64,000 nt of DNA from Theocolax elegans (taxonomy: Eukaryota > Arthropoda > Insecta > Hymenoptera > Cerocephalidae). Positions 42,721-53,955 of the stretch are shown here, piece after piece. The DNA lies in contig CM047430.1 in NCBI GenBank assembly GCA_026168455.1, positions 7,047,277 through 7,111,276 on the forward strand, given 5' to 3'. Within the stretch, counting starts at the first letter, position 1; each line of letters begins with the position of its first letter. The notes beneath the pieces are model-generated. The model made no database searches. It was not told the origin of the DNA and saw only the letters and a program-made list of their open reading frames with translations. The translations under genes were made by a program, and so were the position numbers.

Positions 42721-43741
42721 ACCGTTCGGCTATAGGAGGACATAGAGGCGTCACAAAAACCTATAACCGTATTAAACAAAATTATAACTGGGAGAATTTA
42801 AAGATAGAGGTACAAGATTTTATAAGAAAATGTTTGAATTGCCAATTAAAGAAATTGGTTAGGGTTAAAACTAGAGCTCCAATGGTCACTACAAACTCGG
42901 GAACGCACGCTATGGACCGAATAAATATGGATATTGTTGGTCCCTTATGCAAAACCAATCGAGGAAACGAGTACATTTTAACCTTCCAAGACTTATTAAC
43001 TAAATTCGCATTAACTGAGCCTTTGGCGCGAATTTCGGCCATACATGTAGCAAATGGTTTAATAAGAAAGGTCAGATGCATATTTAGCGCACCTCGAATA
43101 ATCACTACAGATCAAGGTACGAATTTCATGAGCAACTTAATGAAAAGAATAGCAAAAATATTTAGAATTAAACAAACTAAAACCACGGCGTTCCACCCAC
43201 AATCAAACGGTGGACTTGAAAGATCGCACTCAAGTCTCATTGAATACTTGAAATTTTTTGTACATAGTAATCAAACAGATTGGGACGATTATCTGGATTT
43301 GGCTAGCTTCAATTTTAACACGGGAATTAGTGAGTCTACATAGCATACGCCGTTTGAACTCGTGTTCGGCGGACTGGCACGCACACCCTCGAACACACCG
43401 GTCGAAACAGAAGACCTGGCGCCTACATACGATGGTTATCTTGTAGATTTAGTCACGCGCCTAAACAGTCTACAAAACATAGCCCAACAAAATCTTTTAG
43501 AGGCAAAACTCCGAGCCAAGAAATATTACGATCGTAAGGTAAACGTTTCAACACTATAAATCGGTGACTACGTATGGCTGCAAAAAGGGCCAAAACCTAA
43601 GAAATTTGACGATCAATACTCGGGTCCATTTTTAGTTCTAGACGTTTCCGACAATGGGAATGTAAAAATTTAAATAAATGGAAGTAAAAATAAAAAGGTG
43701 CACATAAATCGCTTACGCAAATCGCATATTGAAACCGAATA
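42718..43741 (+). pseudogene. pol: Gypsy integrase with intact DDE triad but two stops
   Basis: A zinc domain HRSAIGGHRGVTKTYNRIKQ ... CLNCQLKK (HHCC) is followed by the core with all three acidic residues: NMDIVGP, TTDQGTNFM and NGGLERSHSS. Stops at 43340-43342 and 43556-43558 cut the C-terminus. After these, VWLQKGPKP...YSGPFLVLDV, the GPY/F motif, marks the end of pol near 43741. The core alone could be open, but the whole enzyme is not. Confidence 0.85.
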
Positions 43742-44480
43742 AGCTTGTTGGTGTTTAAGTTTAATAGCATGACGAATGTAAATAAAAAAAAATAATAAGC
43801 CACGTATATAGCAAAACTCTAACAATGATATGTATTTTCACAAATGCAAAAATGCTAAGGAAATCAATAAAGAATCAGTCAATAGATTCTGATAATTATA
43901 AGGGAAAGAACGGAAAGATAGAACTAAGCATTTTTGCAAAGGTTCTATAAATAAAAAAAAAGAACGCTTTCATGAACTTATTTAATGTCGCAGATGAGTT
44001 GTAAAACACTATTGGCCATCTGAAATAAAATGAATTTATCGATCGCTGATATTTATATGTGTAAATTATATAATATCGGTCTCTCCGAACTAAATGCTTT
44101 ATTTTAGATTCAAGCAGGCCTATCGTACTCTTTGTCCACTATGGTTGGTGGAATTTCCCAGAGTACGGCCTTTTGAAATAATTAAAGGCGTTTCGTCCTC
44201 GATCTACAGCTTGGACTCCTCAGTAAGGAACTGGAGATCTTACCTTAGACGCCTGTCGCAAGATGAAGCGCTCGATGTTCTGCGGCTATACATATAGAAA
44301 AGAGACGACGATCTCTCCAACGAATGTAGAGAGATAGTCGTCTCCATCTGGTGGTGGGAAAAACTACCAGCCAGAGTGCGACGTATTAGACCGAGTCGCA
44401 AGTTATTTGAAATAAAATGAATTTATCGTTCGGTGATATTTATATGTGTAAATTATATAATATCGGTCTCTCCGAACTAA
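43742..44480. other. Pol-env spacer with an 83-bp direct repeat and dispersed repeat
   Basis: The stretch from about TGAAATAAAATGAATTTATCG to AACTAAATGCTTTATTT occurs at 44029-44107 and again at 44408-44490, the second copy ending at the env start. Between them lies 44297-44440, the counterpart of the dispersed repeat at 23755-23905. I see no gene. The 67-codon frame at 44094-44297 is weak. Confidence 0.6.
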
Positions 44481-45757
44481 ATGCTTTATTTGGCCATCAT
44501 TTATCTCAAAACAATGATACCAAGGAAAATCTATATTAACGCAATCATAGGGTACGACTGTTCGCAGCACGTCTCAAATTTTACAACATTTTCGTTAATT
44601 CACATAGGAGAATGCGATATACCTCAACCTGTAGTAAATACAACAAAAATTTATGTACGAATATTGCAATTAAATGATTTTTCAAGCACTCATGTAAAGC
44701 TTTGTAAATTAGAAATAAAAAGATCGGTAACATACTGCGGCGCGTTTTCGCATAGAAAAGACAAATATAGAGGGGAGGTTCAGTTTATTGATGAAATTTC
44801 TAGGGAAGAATGTAATAGAATGCATGTATACCGCGCACACCGAGTACGAGACGAAGTAATAAATAACTTAAAACTGAACGGATCGATTGTCCACCCAATA
44901 ACGTTTGTTGGGAAAGTAAATCAAGCAGGAGATTGTAGTAACGCGGGAAAGTACGAGGATCCATATGGTATTTTTGACAATGCTATAGTCACGGGCTATG
45001 TTACCATTACTTTAAGGGATTACTATGCACCGGTAAAATTAAATGCTAACGAGGTTATGTTACGATCCGGTACGCGTTGTAAGTTTAATCAAGATGTTTG
45101 TATTGACGTAGAAGCAGGGTAAGCCTTTTGGGATAGGGTACCAGTACAGGCATGCGAACGCAGTAAATACTCAGAATTATACGCGGGTTATGTTAATAAA
45201 GTTGTAGAACAAGACAATGTGCAACATCCGGTATATGTAAGGGAATCGAGCGAGATAACCTTTGCTTTCACGACTTTAAGACAAATTCAGGGGTGTTAGA
45301 ACAGAGCACCCAAAATTATTTTTTCTAGAGGGAACAATAACAGAAACCTTCCAAGCCGTAAGAAATCCGTCAATAGAAAATCTCAACATTTTTGCATACG
45401 CAAACTCTAAATTCACATGGAACAACTAAGGGAGTAAAACCAGACATTTTAAAACCAACTACTAAAATAACTGGAATTACACCCAAGTGGAGATCCAAGC
45501 ACTAAGACAACACCTTATGTTTCCCGTAAAAAGGCCAGCCATGTTGAACACAATTGCATTAGGAATGACCGGTAAAAAGGTAGATAAAATCGTTGTCTAT
45601 TACCCGATTATTCGATGAAGAAGCGTTGACAGAATTAGCCAATAACACTTGGATGAAAATTTGGGGGCAATTATACACTTTCGGATTATTTAGCGTAGCA
45701 ATTATAGGCATTTTTATGATAGGTCGTTTAATAAAATTTTTAGTTGATACCATTTAA
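44481..45757 (+). pseudogene. env: Envelope gene resembling chuvirus-type glycoprotein, broken
   Basis: An open frame of 213 codons (44481-45122) starts with a hydrophobic, signal-like stretch and then shows GYDCS, HIGECDIP, RILQLNDF, KLCKLEIKRSVTYCGAFSH and further Cys. This spacing of Cys and the GYDCS...GECDIP...YCG order is that of glycoproteins of chuvirus-like negative-strand RNA viruses, known to have been picked up by insect LTR elements. The frame stops at 45120-45122, continues in sense to 45298, then is damaged. A membrane-anchor-like hydrophobic stretch (GLFSVAIIGIFMIG) lies at about 45672-45715 and ends at 45757. A fusion/attachment role can be inferred only from the family; this copy is nonfunctional. 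Confidence 0.7.
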
Positions 45758-45879
45758 CATGGTTATGCTTTGTGTAGTTTATATGAATGGTCACTTCATA
45801 TTATAGGAGACATTTGGAATTCAAACACTCAATTATTACTGCACGTCACAAGGGATAAACGAACACGTGACGCAAGTAA

Positions 45880-45893
45880 AAAGAGGGGAGAAC
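45880..45893 (+). promoter_or_regulatory. Polypurine tract downstream of env
   Basis: AAAAAGAGGGGAGAA precedes the LTR-like region, in the place where plus-strand priming is expected. Confidence 0.55.
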
Positions 45894-46681
45894 AAGCTAC
45901 GCCTTCGGAAGTAGCGGGCACTCGAGCGGAATAAGCGTTATAAGCGCTTTGATTAGTTTGAGAATTCAAATTGCGACGCGCAATAATTGCACGCGCTAAT
46001 TAATCATTTAGCATAATAATTATTAAGTTAACAAGTATAATTAATCATTAGGTTTAAGACTCGTAGTATGGTAAGATAGCTTCGCGACTAACACGTGCCG
46101 TTAAACGCGAGTTCAACAACCGCGCTATAAATAGATTAGGGTCATTGACCGCTCCCCCACTACTGCGCCTATTGGCCAGTTCATTGACCTCGTTCGGAGT
46201 GGGGCAAACGCGTTCTGTGCATGCGCGCTCTCGCAGATCGGGTATATAAGGCGCGCCAAAAACCGCTGTAACCAATCGGGATCAGGGGGCCGGAGGAAAC
46301 TAGTCGTGAGCACACGTGGATTATGTCGACCGTATCCCCGTGAACATACGTACTAGCCCGAACCGTATTGCCGTGCGAGCATACACGATAACCATTAATT
46401 GCGTCCGTTTAGGAAACTAGTCATAAGGTAGCATTGTAAAGTTTGTATGTCGCGTAGTACTAAGTATTGTTTATTGGTTTGATTCTAGATTAACTAAGTT
46501 CGCATCCCAGTCAGCAGGGGAAACGGCGATCCCATTTATTCTTTTATTTTGTACACAACATAGCTTTGTAAATATATATATAGTTAGTCTTTACAATTAA
46601 ATTACGGTATAATTATTTCAATTTCCTTTCTGACCGAATCCTGGAATCTGACCAAGGTCCCGGCAAAGATTCACTCCGTTA
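45894..46681 (+). repeat. LTR-like region with TATA box
   Basis: Follows the polypurine tract, contains GGGTATATAAGGCGCGCC at about 46238-46255 (TATA box in a CpG-rich context) and ends ACTCCGTTACA, a typical LTR terminus. Its start is unclear, since no TG follows the tract. It has no similarity to the 34907 LTR. It may be the 3' LTR of the env-bearing element or the 5' LTR of the element whose gag follows. Confidence 0.5.
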
Positions 46682-46719
46682 CAAAATTACATGGGCATCG
46701 CAAAAACGAAACGAAAGCA

Positions 46720-47000
46720 CTTTCCAATTCGGCGCACAAATGGGAAGAATATTACATAATTATAAAGTATTGGGAGAAATAGCACAAAAAGAATGTAGGG
46801 AAATAACCGAATCATGCCTACCACGCGAAAATCTAGCAATTAGGGCATTTTTAAAGGGGCTTTGACCGGAAGTCAAAAGATACATTTGTAAACCGGAAAT
46901 CTGCACAAATCTGGACCATGCAATTCGTCATGCGCGCAACATTCAATATCATTTAGATGACTTGAGAATGTTTAGAAAAAGATGTTCGATTATTCTACAG
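46720..47000 (+). pseudogene. Gypsy gag fragment
   Basis: Reads GRILHNYKVLGEIAQKECRE, then LAIRAFLKGL, a stop (46863-46865), then PEVKRYIC and DHAIRHARNIQYHLDDLRM. This is the C-terminal half of a Ty3/Gypsy capsid (AIRAFLKGL...AI..AR motif). It differs from the gag at 36220-36660, so it is another family. The N-terminus is missing; the fragment starts within 50 bp of the LTR-like end. Confidence 0.6.
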
Positions 47001-47634
47001 TAATTAATCTAAATACATAAAATAAATAATCGATTTCTTTTTTTATCCATACAGAATTCAATGGACGATGGTGTAGATCGATGGGAAAATCGAAACCTTT
47101 CATGCTACAGGCCAATTCTGCCGCATCCAGTTCTTTTCTACGCAAGATTATAGTAACTTTTTGCGATAAATACTAATGAAATATTATTAGCAAATACTTA
47201 AGTACTTTAAGGACAAACAGATTTAGTTAATCTCAGGACTAAAAATTAATATTAAGTAAAAAATAAAAACGTAATATATATAAATGTATATAACGTTTAT
47301 ATATATTTATATATATGTACATATATATAGTTCATTCTTTATTTACTTGCTACTGTTTGTGGTTTGCCTATCGATATAAAGTTTTAATTAAGAATTAAAG
47401 ATATATATATATATATATATATATACTTAGACAGTATAAGAATATTCTATAAGTTTAAGCAGTATACTGTATTAATAAAAAAAATGTCAGTTTTAGTAAG
47501 AAATTGGGAGCGTCTTTGCTATTTTTGTCATAATGCATACCTGTACCATTACTGTAATACGACAAAATTATCACACACAGAAAAAATTCGGTTTTCATTA
47601 AGTGCTTTTTACTTTTACTGATACTTTTACTAAA
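47001..47634. other. No firm gene; TA-rich tracts
   Basis: Contains a possible splice acceptor (TTTTTTTATCCATACAG at 47039-47055) followed by about 30 open codons, too little to call. TA-rich runs lie at 47273-47330 and 47400-47425. The minus-strand frame 47455-47685 shows no domain. Confidence 0.4.
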
Positions 47635-48000
47635 ATGTTTTTTTGCGGATTCCCAATTCCTTTCAAAAGTTGTCTTATCGAGCAAGAAGTTAAATGCAAT
47701 GGATATGTACTAACGCCCGTAAATGGCGGACTACACGAATGTATAACATCGCAATTACAACTATGAGAACAACGTAAATGGAATTTCTTGACTCCAGCGC
47801 GAGTAAATAAACAATATAGTATTCTATTCGAAGAGAGCATGAAAGTATTATGTAAACGAAGCACTAAAGAAATCGATCAACATACAGAAACCAGTAGAGA
47901 AGAATCAACAAATCCAAAGATTCAAGAGGTGAAAAAGAAAATAGAGCTGAATGAAAGAAATTATGCGTATACCGAAGACATAAAGTGCGTATTGAAATAA
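47635..48000 (+). pseudogene. Unrecognised 121-codon frame with one stop
   Basis: ATG at 47635 opens MFFCGFPIPFKSCLIEQEVK and NGYVLTPVNGGLHECITSQL; TGA at 47764-47766 interrupts; the same frame continues to TAA at 47998-48000 with LCKRSTKEIDQHTETSREE and a Lys/Glu-rich end. The first half has four Cys and reads like an exported or membrane-proximal segment, while the second half is hydrophilic. I do not recognise it. A decayed viral or TE envelope fragment is possible. Confidence 0.35.
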
Positions 48001-48118
48001 ATCTCAGAGAAACATAAAAATATGTGAAAATAATATAATACGATAAATTGGAATGCATAGGAAAAATATGTTAAAAAAAATAAATACATACGCTCATAAA
48101 TAAAGCAACAATATGTTG

Positions 48119-48520
48119 GACATAGATCGAAAATGTCTGTAAAAAATGAATTATGAAATTCCTGTATGTAGCACTTGATTATAATATATTACATGAAAAT
48201 ACTTATTAATACTTTAGATGGGCATTTTCTTTAAAAGTTACGGTTCTAATTGAGTTATAAAATCTTGTTATGGCTCAAAATTTTTAGCCTTATGAGCACT
48301 TGCACGTAGGCTACCTAAGATTCACACCTATCTAAAATTAACCCCAATTATTCACGAAAGAACGAAAATGTCTATAAAAAATGAATTATTAAATTACTAT
48401 ATGTAGCACTTGACTATGATAAATTATGCCAAATACAATTTGTTACCAGTTAAGATTGATTGTATCTCCCGAATGCGGTTTTTTAACCGTGAGTAAAGGC
48501 TAACCTAATACAATAGCTAT
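48119..48520 (+). repeat. Satellite fragment, same family as 32610-34906
   Basis: Two partial units with ATCGAAAATGTCTGTAAAAA, CACTTGCACGTAGGCTAC, ATGATAAATTATGCCAAATA and AATGCGGTTTTTTAACCGTG. It lies beyond the Gypsy block, consistent with LTR elements having landed in the array. Confidence 0.85.
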
Positions 48521-48695
48521 TAGTTATTATCCATTATGATTGTCGCCCTAATTTTATATCCCCAAGTTTTCTAATAATTCCCACTTGCAGTATCGAATTC
48601 CGCGCCATTAGCTGTTGTTTCAAATATAAAAGGAGTATGCATCTATGTGTAGAAAATGAACGAAATAAATTATTTCTTGACCCTTCGAACCCTTC
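48521..48695. other. No feature seen
   Basis: Short unannotated stretch between satellite fragment and LTR-type array. Confidence 0.4.
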
Positions 48696-48725
48696 GATAA
48701 CTAGCTTTATGTAAATACGTTAATT

Positions 48726-49995
48726 GTCGTGTCCCATTTCATTTGAGACAGATTTCGTAGTAGACATATAGAATCTTTAGAAGGTAAACCAAAGGAAGGC
48801 TAAAGAAATTTTATTATGGTATCTCTTATGGTGTAGATCCGGGCCGTAAGAGTATGAAAACATAATTTACAAGCGAATATCCGGTTGAGCTGAGCCTCAT
48901 ATCGTAACAAGAATAATAATTGAATAAAATATTGTCACGTCCAGAGTTGTACCGGCTACCATAAAAAATGTTACAAGAAGGCAAATGGTTAATAAACCAT
49001 TCGCGTTCTTTCGCTCTTGTTTGGCTAGGACTAGCCTTAAGTGTATATATATATACGGTAAAGAACGAAGGTCCGTCTTGAACGTGGATAGCGGTGTCAA
49101 ATGGCTCGATAATGTCCTGCTAGATCTGTGGGCGTCGTCGTTGGATGCGTATGCTTTCGGAGTCCGCTGATTGCCAGATTTCGAAGTCGTAGTTCATTGA
49201 CTATGGCTCGTAGATGTCAACAATGCGTGTCGATCCCCGAATACAAGATCTCTCTTGATTTTAAATGCGTATTTCTTTCAAGTCCGAGTAGCAGTACCAC
49301 GCCCTCGGATAAAAATCAAAGAGTTGACTAGCAGAGCTTCGCCTTACGAAAGCTTCAGACGAAAAATTAGGAGTGGCTGTGTCTGTTCTGGGTCCTCTTT
49401 ATATACCCGAAAAATCTATGCATCTGTCCTTGTCCTACGCTTTGCTTTAGATGGAAATTGCGTAAGTGGTTCTCGATTTTTATGTGCTTGCACCCAATTG
49501 GGCCGTTAGATATGCGTGATTAAAATTATCGAATCCCATGCATTTTCTGTATCGCTTCGTAGTTAATTCGGAGAATTTGCTGTCCCCCTTTTATTACTGC
49601 GACATTACCCAAAGAACAGCTTAATTTATTACTTCCTCGAGTTTTCTAGTATATGTTTCCCATCGCCGACTCTTCTCCGAGCATTGATTTTATAGTGCAG
49701 TACAAAAAAACTCTTGCGCAACCCTTTGTTTCGATTTCACTATCGGCGATCCCGCTTATATGCGTATTGGCTTTGAATAATATCTTCAACTCTACTTATC
49801 AGTCTCTTTTTCGTTTGAAACACTCGTAAATTAATCTGGCCCTTAGCTCTATAAATTATATTTTATATTACTGCATTTACTTAGAATCATTTTTTATGAA
49901 CCTTATTTTGTTCGTCTTCTACGCCGTAATTTTATTCTAAACTACGCAGTACTTTTTACTAAAAATAATAATATAATTTTCGTCGGGACGCGACA
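48726..49995 (-). repeat. Putative LTR, unit 1
   Basis: On the minus strand it starts TGTCGCGTCCCGACG and ends GGGACACGACA. A TATA-like CGGGTATATAAAGAGGAC lies at about 49389-49406 and AATAAAAT near 48810. The small plus-strand frames (48985-49170, 49255-49509) are shadows. Confidence 0.6.
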
Positions 49996-50015
49996 ACTCC
50001 CCCCTTTTTTAAAAA
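49996..50015 (-). promoter_or_regulatory. Polypurine tract of the LTR-type element (also 52623-52642)
   Basis: The minus strand reads AAAAAAGGGGGGAGT directly before the LTR start, a strong plus-strand primer signature. Confidence 0.65.
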
Positions 50016-51355
50016 CGACGCCCTCGTCGTTGATCAATATTATTATTATATTATTATTTCTCTTAACATAAGATATCAAAATTAATTTAAAATTATAAAC
50101 ACTATTTCGATTAATTTTTCTTTATTTCTTATGGTGAACTTTATAAACCATATTACAATTATTTATTTCGTAGTTCAACTTCGTTTATCATTATTTTACA
50201 TACTTCTATTACATTATTTCAAACATTTTAACAGTATTGGTATAGTTCACCTATAAAAATAGAAGGTAAAACAACAAGAAAAAGGGTTTTATTATTACAA
50301 TTTTTATTCTAGATATTCCGAAAAATTGTATATTTATTATTAAATGTGTTTTCTGTAAATAAAAAATTTATTTATCTTTAGTTTTTACTCCTAATTTTTA
50401 GAATACATCAAGTCATGTTAAAAATATATGTTATTAGTGTTTTTTTGTTCTCGTAGCCACATTTTTTTATAAAATTTACAATTTTCTTCGATAATATTTG
50501 AATGCTTACATATACATTTTCTAAAAAGTTAAACAAAAGAGTTAAAAATTAGTTTACTTTTTTTTACTTTTTTCAATTAATAATTCTACTGTTACGAATT
50601 GTTGAAGAGAAGAAAAAAATTTCTTGTCCTTATGCAATATAGATTCTCCCTTCAATGAGAACATTGTTAGTACATCCTATCTTAGTAATATATTTATATA
50701 TATATTTTTATAAAAGGATTAGGAGGGAAGAAAAATTAATTTTCTTCGCTCCCCCTCCCCACCAAAATAAAACGAACACATAATTATTTGACTTTTTTTA
50801 GAATTTTCTTTCCAGCCATAATAAACAAAGATTCATTTTTAATATAATATAATATATAATTGAGAAATAGTTAATTTAGTTTCATAAGCAAAAGATACAA
50901 TCGATACAAATGATAAATAAAATGAGCAATACATACGTGACAGTGCGAAAATAGGTTAAGTTAGCTCATGTAGAACCATGCACCTATATCTTGGGAGAAA
51001 GAGTAGACTACACTGAATAACGGTACGACGGAATAACCCAAGCAGTTACGGAACTGCTCGATGCTTGGCATCATAGAATTATGGCAGCAACGTTCGTTTT
51101 TATTCGCTTAATTCCATTATGTTTCACGTTAAAATGACTAATTTACATTCTTTTTATTTTATATTTTGAGGAACAATTTATATATTAGTCATTTTCTTGA
51201 TTTTATTCAAACTAACAATTGTAGAAACTTATTTGTTACGTTCAAGTAAATAAGGAAAAATCGTTTGAATTTGTTTACTTGTCAGTTCCAAATGAAAGAA
51301 AATTAATTTTGTATAATAATTAAATTGATAACTAGCTTTATGTAAATACGTTAAT
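50016..51355. other. Noncoding internal part of the LTR-type element (repeated at 52643-53955)
   Basis: AT-rich without open frames over 60 codons of interest. A nested hairpin CCAAGCAGTTACGGAACTGC followed by TCGATGCTTGG lies at 51038-51069. Nothing else seen. Confidence 0.5.
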
Positions 51356-52622
51356 TGTCGTGTCCCATTTCATTTGAGACAGATTCGTAGTAGACATATA
51401 GAATCTTTAGAAGGTAAACCAAAGGAAGGCTAAAGAAATTTTATTATGGTATCTCTTATGGTGTAGATCCGGGCCGTAAGAGTATGAAACATAATTTACA
51501 AGCGAATATCCGGTTGAGCTGAGCCTCATATCGTAACAAGAATAATAATTGAATAAAATATTGTCACGTCCAGAGTTGTACCGGCTACCATAAAAAATGT
51601 TACAAGAAGGCCAAATGGTTAATAAACCATTCGCGTTCTTTCGCTCTTGTTTGGCTAGGACTAGCCTTAAGTGTATATATATATACGGTAAAGAACGAAG
51701 GTCCGTCTTGAACGTGGATAGCGGTGTCAAATGGCTCGATAATGTCCTGCTAGATCTGTGGGCGTCGTCGTGGATGCGTATGCTTTCGGAGTCCGCTGAT
51801 TGCCAGATTTCGAAGTCGTAGTTCATTGACTATGGCTCGTAGATGTCAACAATGCGTGTCGATCCCCGAATACAAGATCTCTCTTGATTTTAAATGCGTA
51901 TTTCTTTCAAGTCCGAGTAGCAGTACCACGCCCTCGGATAAAAATCAAAGAGTTGACTAGCAGAGCTTCGCCTTACGAAAGCTTCAGACGAAAAATTAGG
52001 AGTGGCTGTGTCTGTTCTGGGTCCTCTTTATATACCCGAAAAATCTATGCATCTGTCCTTGTCCTACGCTTTGCTTTAGATGGAAATTGCGTAAGTGGTT
52101 CTCGATTTTTATGTGCTTGCACCCAATTGGGCCGTTAGATATGCGTGATTAAAATTATCGAATCCCATGCATTTCTGTATCGCTTCGTAGTTAATTCGGA
52201 GAATTTGCTGTCCCCCTTTTATTACTGCGACATTACCCAAAGAACAGCTTAATTTATTACTTCCTCGAGTTTTCTAGTATATGTTTCCCATCGCCGACTC
52301 TTCTCCGAGCATTGATTTTATAGTGCAGTACAAAAAAACTCTTGCGCAACCCTTTGTTTCGATTTCACTATCGGCGATCCCGCTTATATGCGTATTGGCT
52401 TTGAATAATATCTTCAACTCTACTTATCAGTCTCTTTTTCGTTTGAAACACTCGTAAATTAATCTGGCCCTTAGCTCTATAAATTATATTTTATATTACT
52501 GCATTTACTTAGAATCATTTTTTATGAACCTTATTTTGTTCGTCTTCTACGCCGTAATTTTATTCTAAACTACGCAGTACTTTTTACTAAAATAATAATA
52601 TAATTTTCGTCGGGACGCGACA
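51356..52622 (-). repeat. Putative LTR, unit 2
   Basis: Same as 48726-49995 with a handful of indels (for example GAAAACATAA/GAAACATAA and CTAAAAATAATA/CTAAAATAATA). Confidence 0.6.
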
Positions 52623-53955
52623 ACTCCCCCCTTTTTTAAAAACGACGCCCTCGTCGTTGATCAATATTATTATTATATTATTATTTCTCTTAACATAAGA
52701 TATCAAAATTAATTTAAAATTATAAACACTATTTCGATTAATTTTTCTTTATTTCTTATGGTGAACTTTATAAACCATATTACAATTATTTATTTCGTAG
52801 TTCAACTTCGTTTATCATTATTTTACATACTTCTATTACATTATTTCAAACATTTTAACAGTATTGGTATAGTTCACCTATAAAAATAGAAGGTAAAACA
52901 ACAAGAAAAAGGGTTTTATTATTACAATTTTTATTCTAGATATTCCGAAAAATTGTATATTTATTATTAAATGTGTTTTCTGTAAATAAAAATTTATTTA
53001 TCTTTAGTTTTTACTCCTAATTTTTAGAATACATCAAGTCATGTTAAAAATATATGTTATTAGTGTTTTTTTGTTCTCGTAGCCACATTTTTTTATAAAA
53101 TTTACAATTTTCTTCGATAATATTTGAATGCTTACATATACATTTTCTAAAAAGTTAAACAAAAGAGTTAAAAATTAGTTTACTTTTTTTTTACTTTTTT
53201 TCAATTAATAATTCTACTGTTACGAATTGTTGAAGAGAAGAAAAAAATTTCTTGTCCTTATGCAATATAGATTCTCCCTTCAATGAGAACATTGTTAGTA
53301 CATCCTATCTTAGTAATATATTTATATATATATTTTATAAAAGGATTAGGAGGGAAGAAAAATTAATTTTCTTCGCTCCCCCTCCCCACCAAAATAAAAC
53401 GAACACATAATTATTTGACTTTTTTTTAGAATTTTCTTTCCAGCCATAATAAACAAAGATTCATTTTTAATATAATATAATATATAATTGAGAAATAGTT
53501 AATTTAGTTTCATAAGCAAAAGATACAATCGATACAAATGATAAATAAAATGAGCAATACATACGTGACAGTGCGAAAATAGGTTAAGTTAGCTCATGTA
53601 GAACCATGCACCTATATCTTGGGAGAAAGAGTAGACTACACTGAATAACGGTACGACGGAATAACCCAAGCAGTTACGGAACTGCTCGATGCTTGGCATC
53701 ATAGAATTATGGCAGCAACGTTCGTTTTTATTCGCTTAATTCCATTATGTTTCACGTTAAAATGACTAATTTACATTCTTTTTATTTTTATATTTTGAGG
53801 AACAATTTATATATTAGTCATTTTCTTGATTTTATTCAAACTAACAATTGTAGAAACTTATTTGTTACGTTCAAGTAAATAAGGAAAAATCGTTTGAATT
53901 TGTTTACTTGTCAGTTCCAAATGAAAGAAAATTAATTTTGTATAATAATTAAATT

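Larger units (their letters stand above)
34907..45893 (+). mobile_element. Gypsy LTR retrotransposon with envelope gene, decayed, carrying a Helitron
   Basis: The order is 5' LTR, primer site, gag with CCHC knuckle, protease, Asn/Gln-rich insert, RT, RNase H, integrase, env, polypurine tract. This is the Ty3/Gypsy order with the extra env seen in errantivirus-like elements. gag is continuous in sense with the protease across the Helitron. Many frameshifts and stops break all genes. No second copy of the 34907 LTR is visible in the window. The right-hand LTR-like region (45894-46681) differs in sequence, so the element is either composite or lacks its own 3' LTR here. Confidence 0.75.
48696..53955 (-). 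mobile_element. Head-to-tail array of a non-autonomous LTR-type element (two 2.63-kb units)
   Basis: 48696-51326 and 51327-53955 are nearly identical units joined without spacer. Each contains a region bounded by TGTCGTGTCCC and GGGACGCGACA (1.27 kb, LTR-like) followed by a purine tract on the minus strand and about 1.36 kb of noncoding AT-rich sequence. Read on the minus strand, an LTR starts TGTCGCGTCCCGACG right after AAAAAAGGGGGGAG, and a TATATAAAG box lies inside. LTR, internal, LTR, internal is what recombination between LTRs of a short element would leave. There is no gag or pol. Confidence 0.6.

Noticed and set aside
44094..44297. Small upstream exon of env
   Set aside because: 67 codons with no signal peptide or motif; left as spacer because its core lies between duplicated blocks.
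34907..46681. A single Gypsy element with matching LTRs at both ends
   Set aside because: The left (34907-35620) and right (45894-46681) LTR-like regions share no sequence, and no 5-bp duplication links them.
47039..47160. Host exon after a splice acceptor-like TTTTTTTATCCATACAG
   Set aside because: Only about 30 codons follow, with no donor, homology or reading-frame support.
48985..49509. Small plus-strand genes repeated at 51597-52138
   Set aside because: They lie inside the putative LTRs, differ by frameshifts between the two copies and have no domain.
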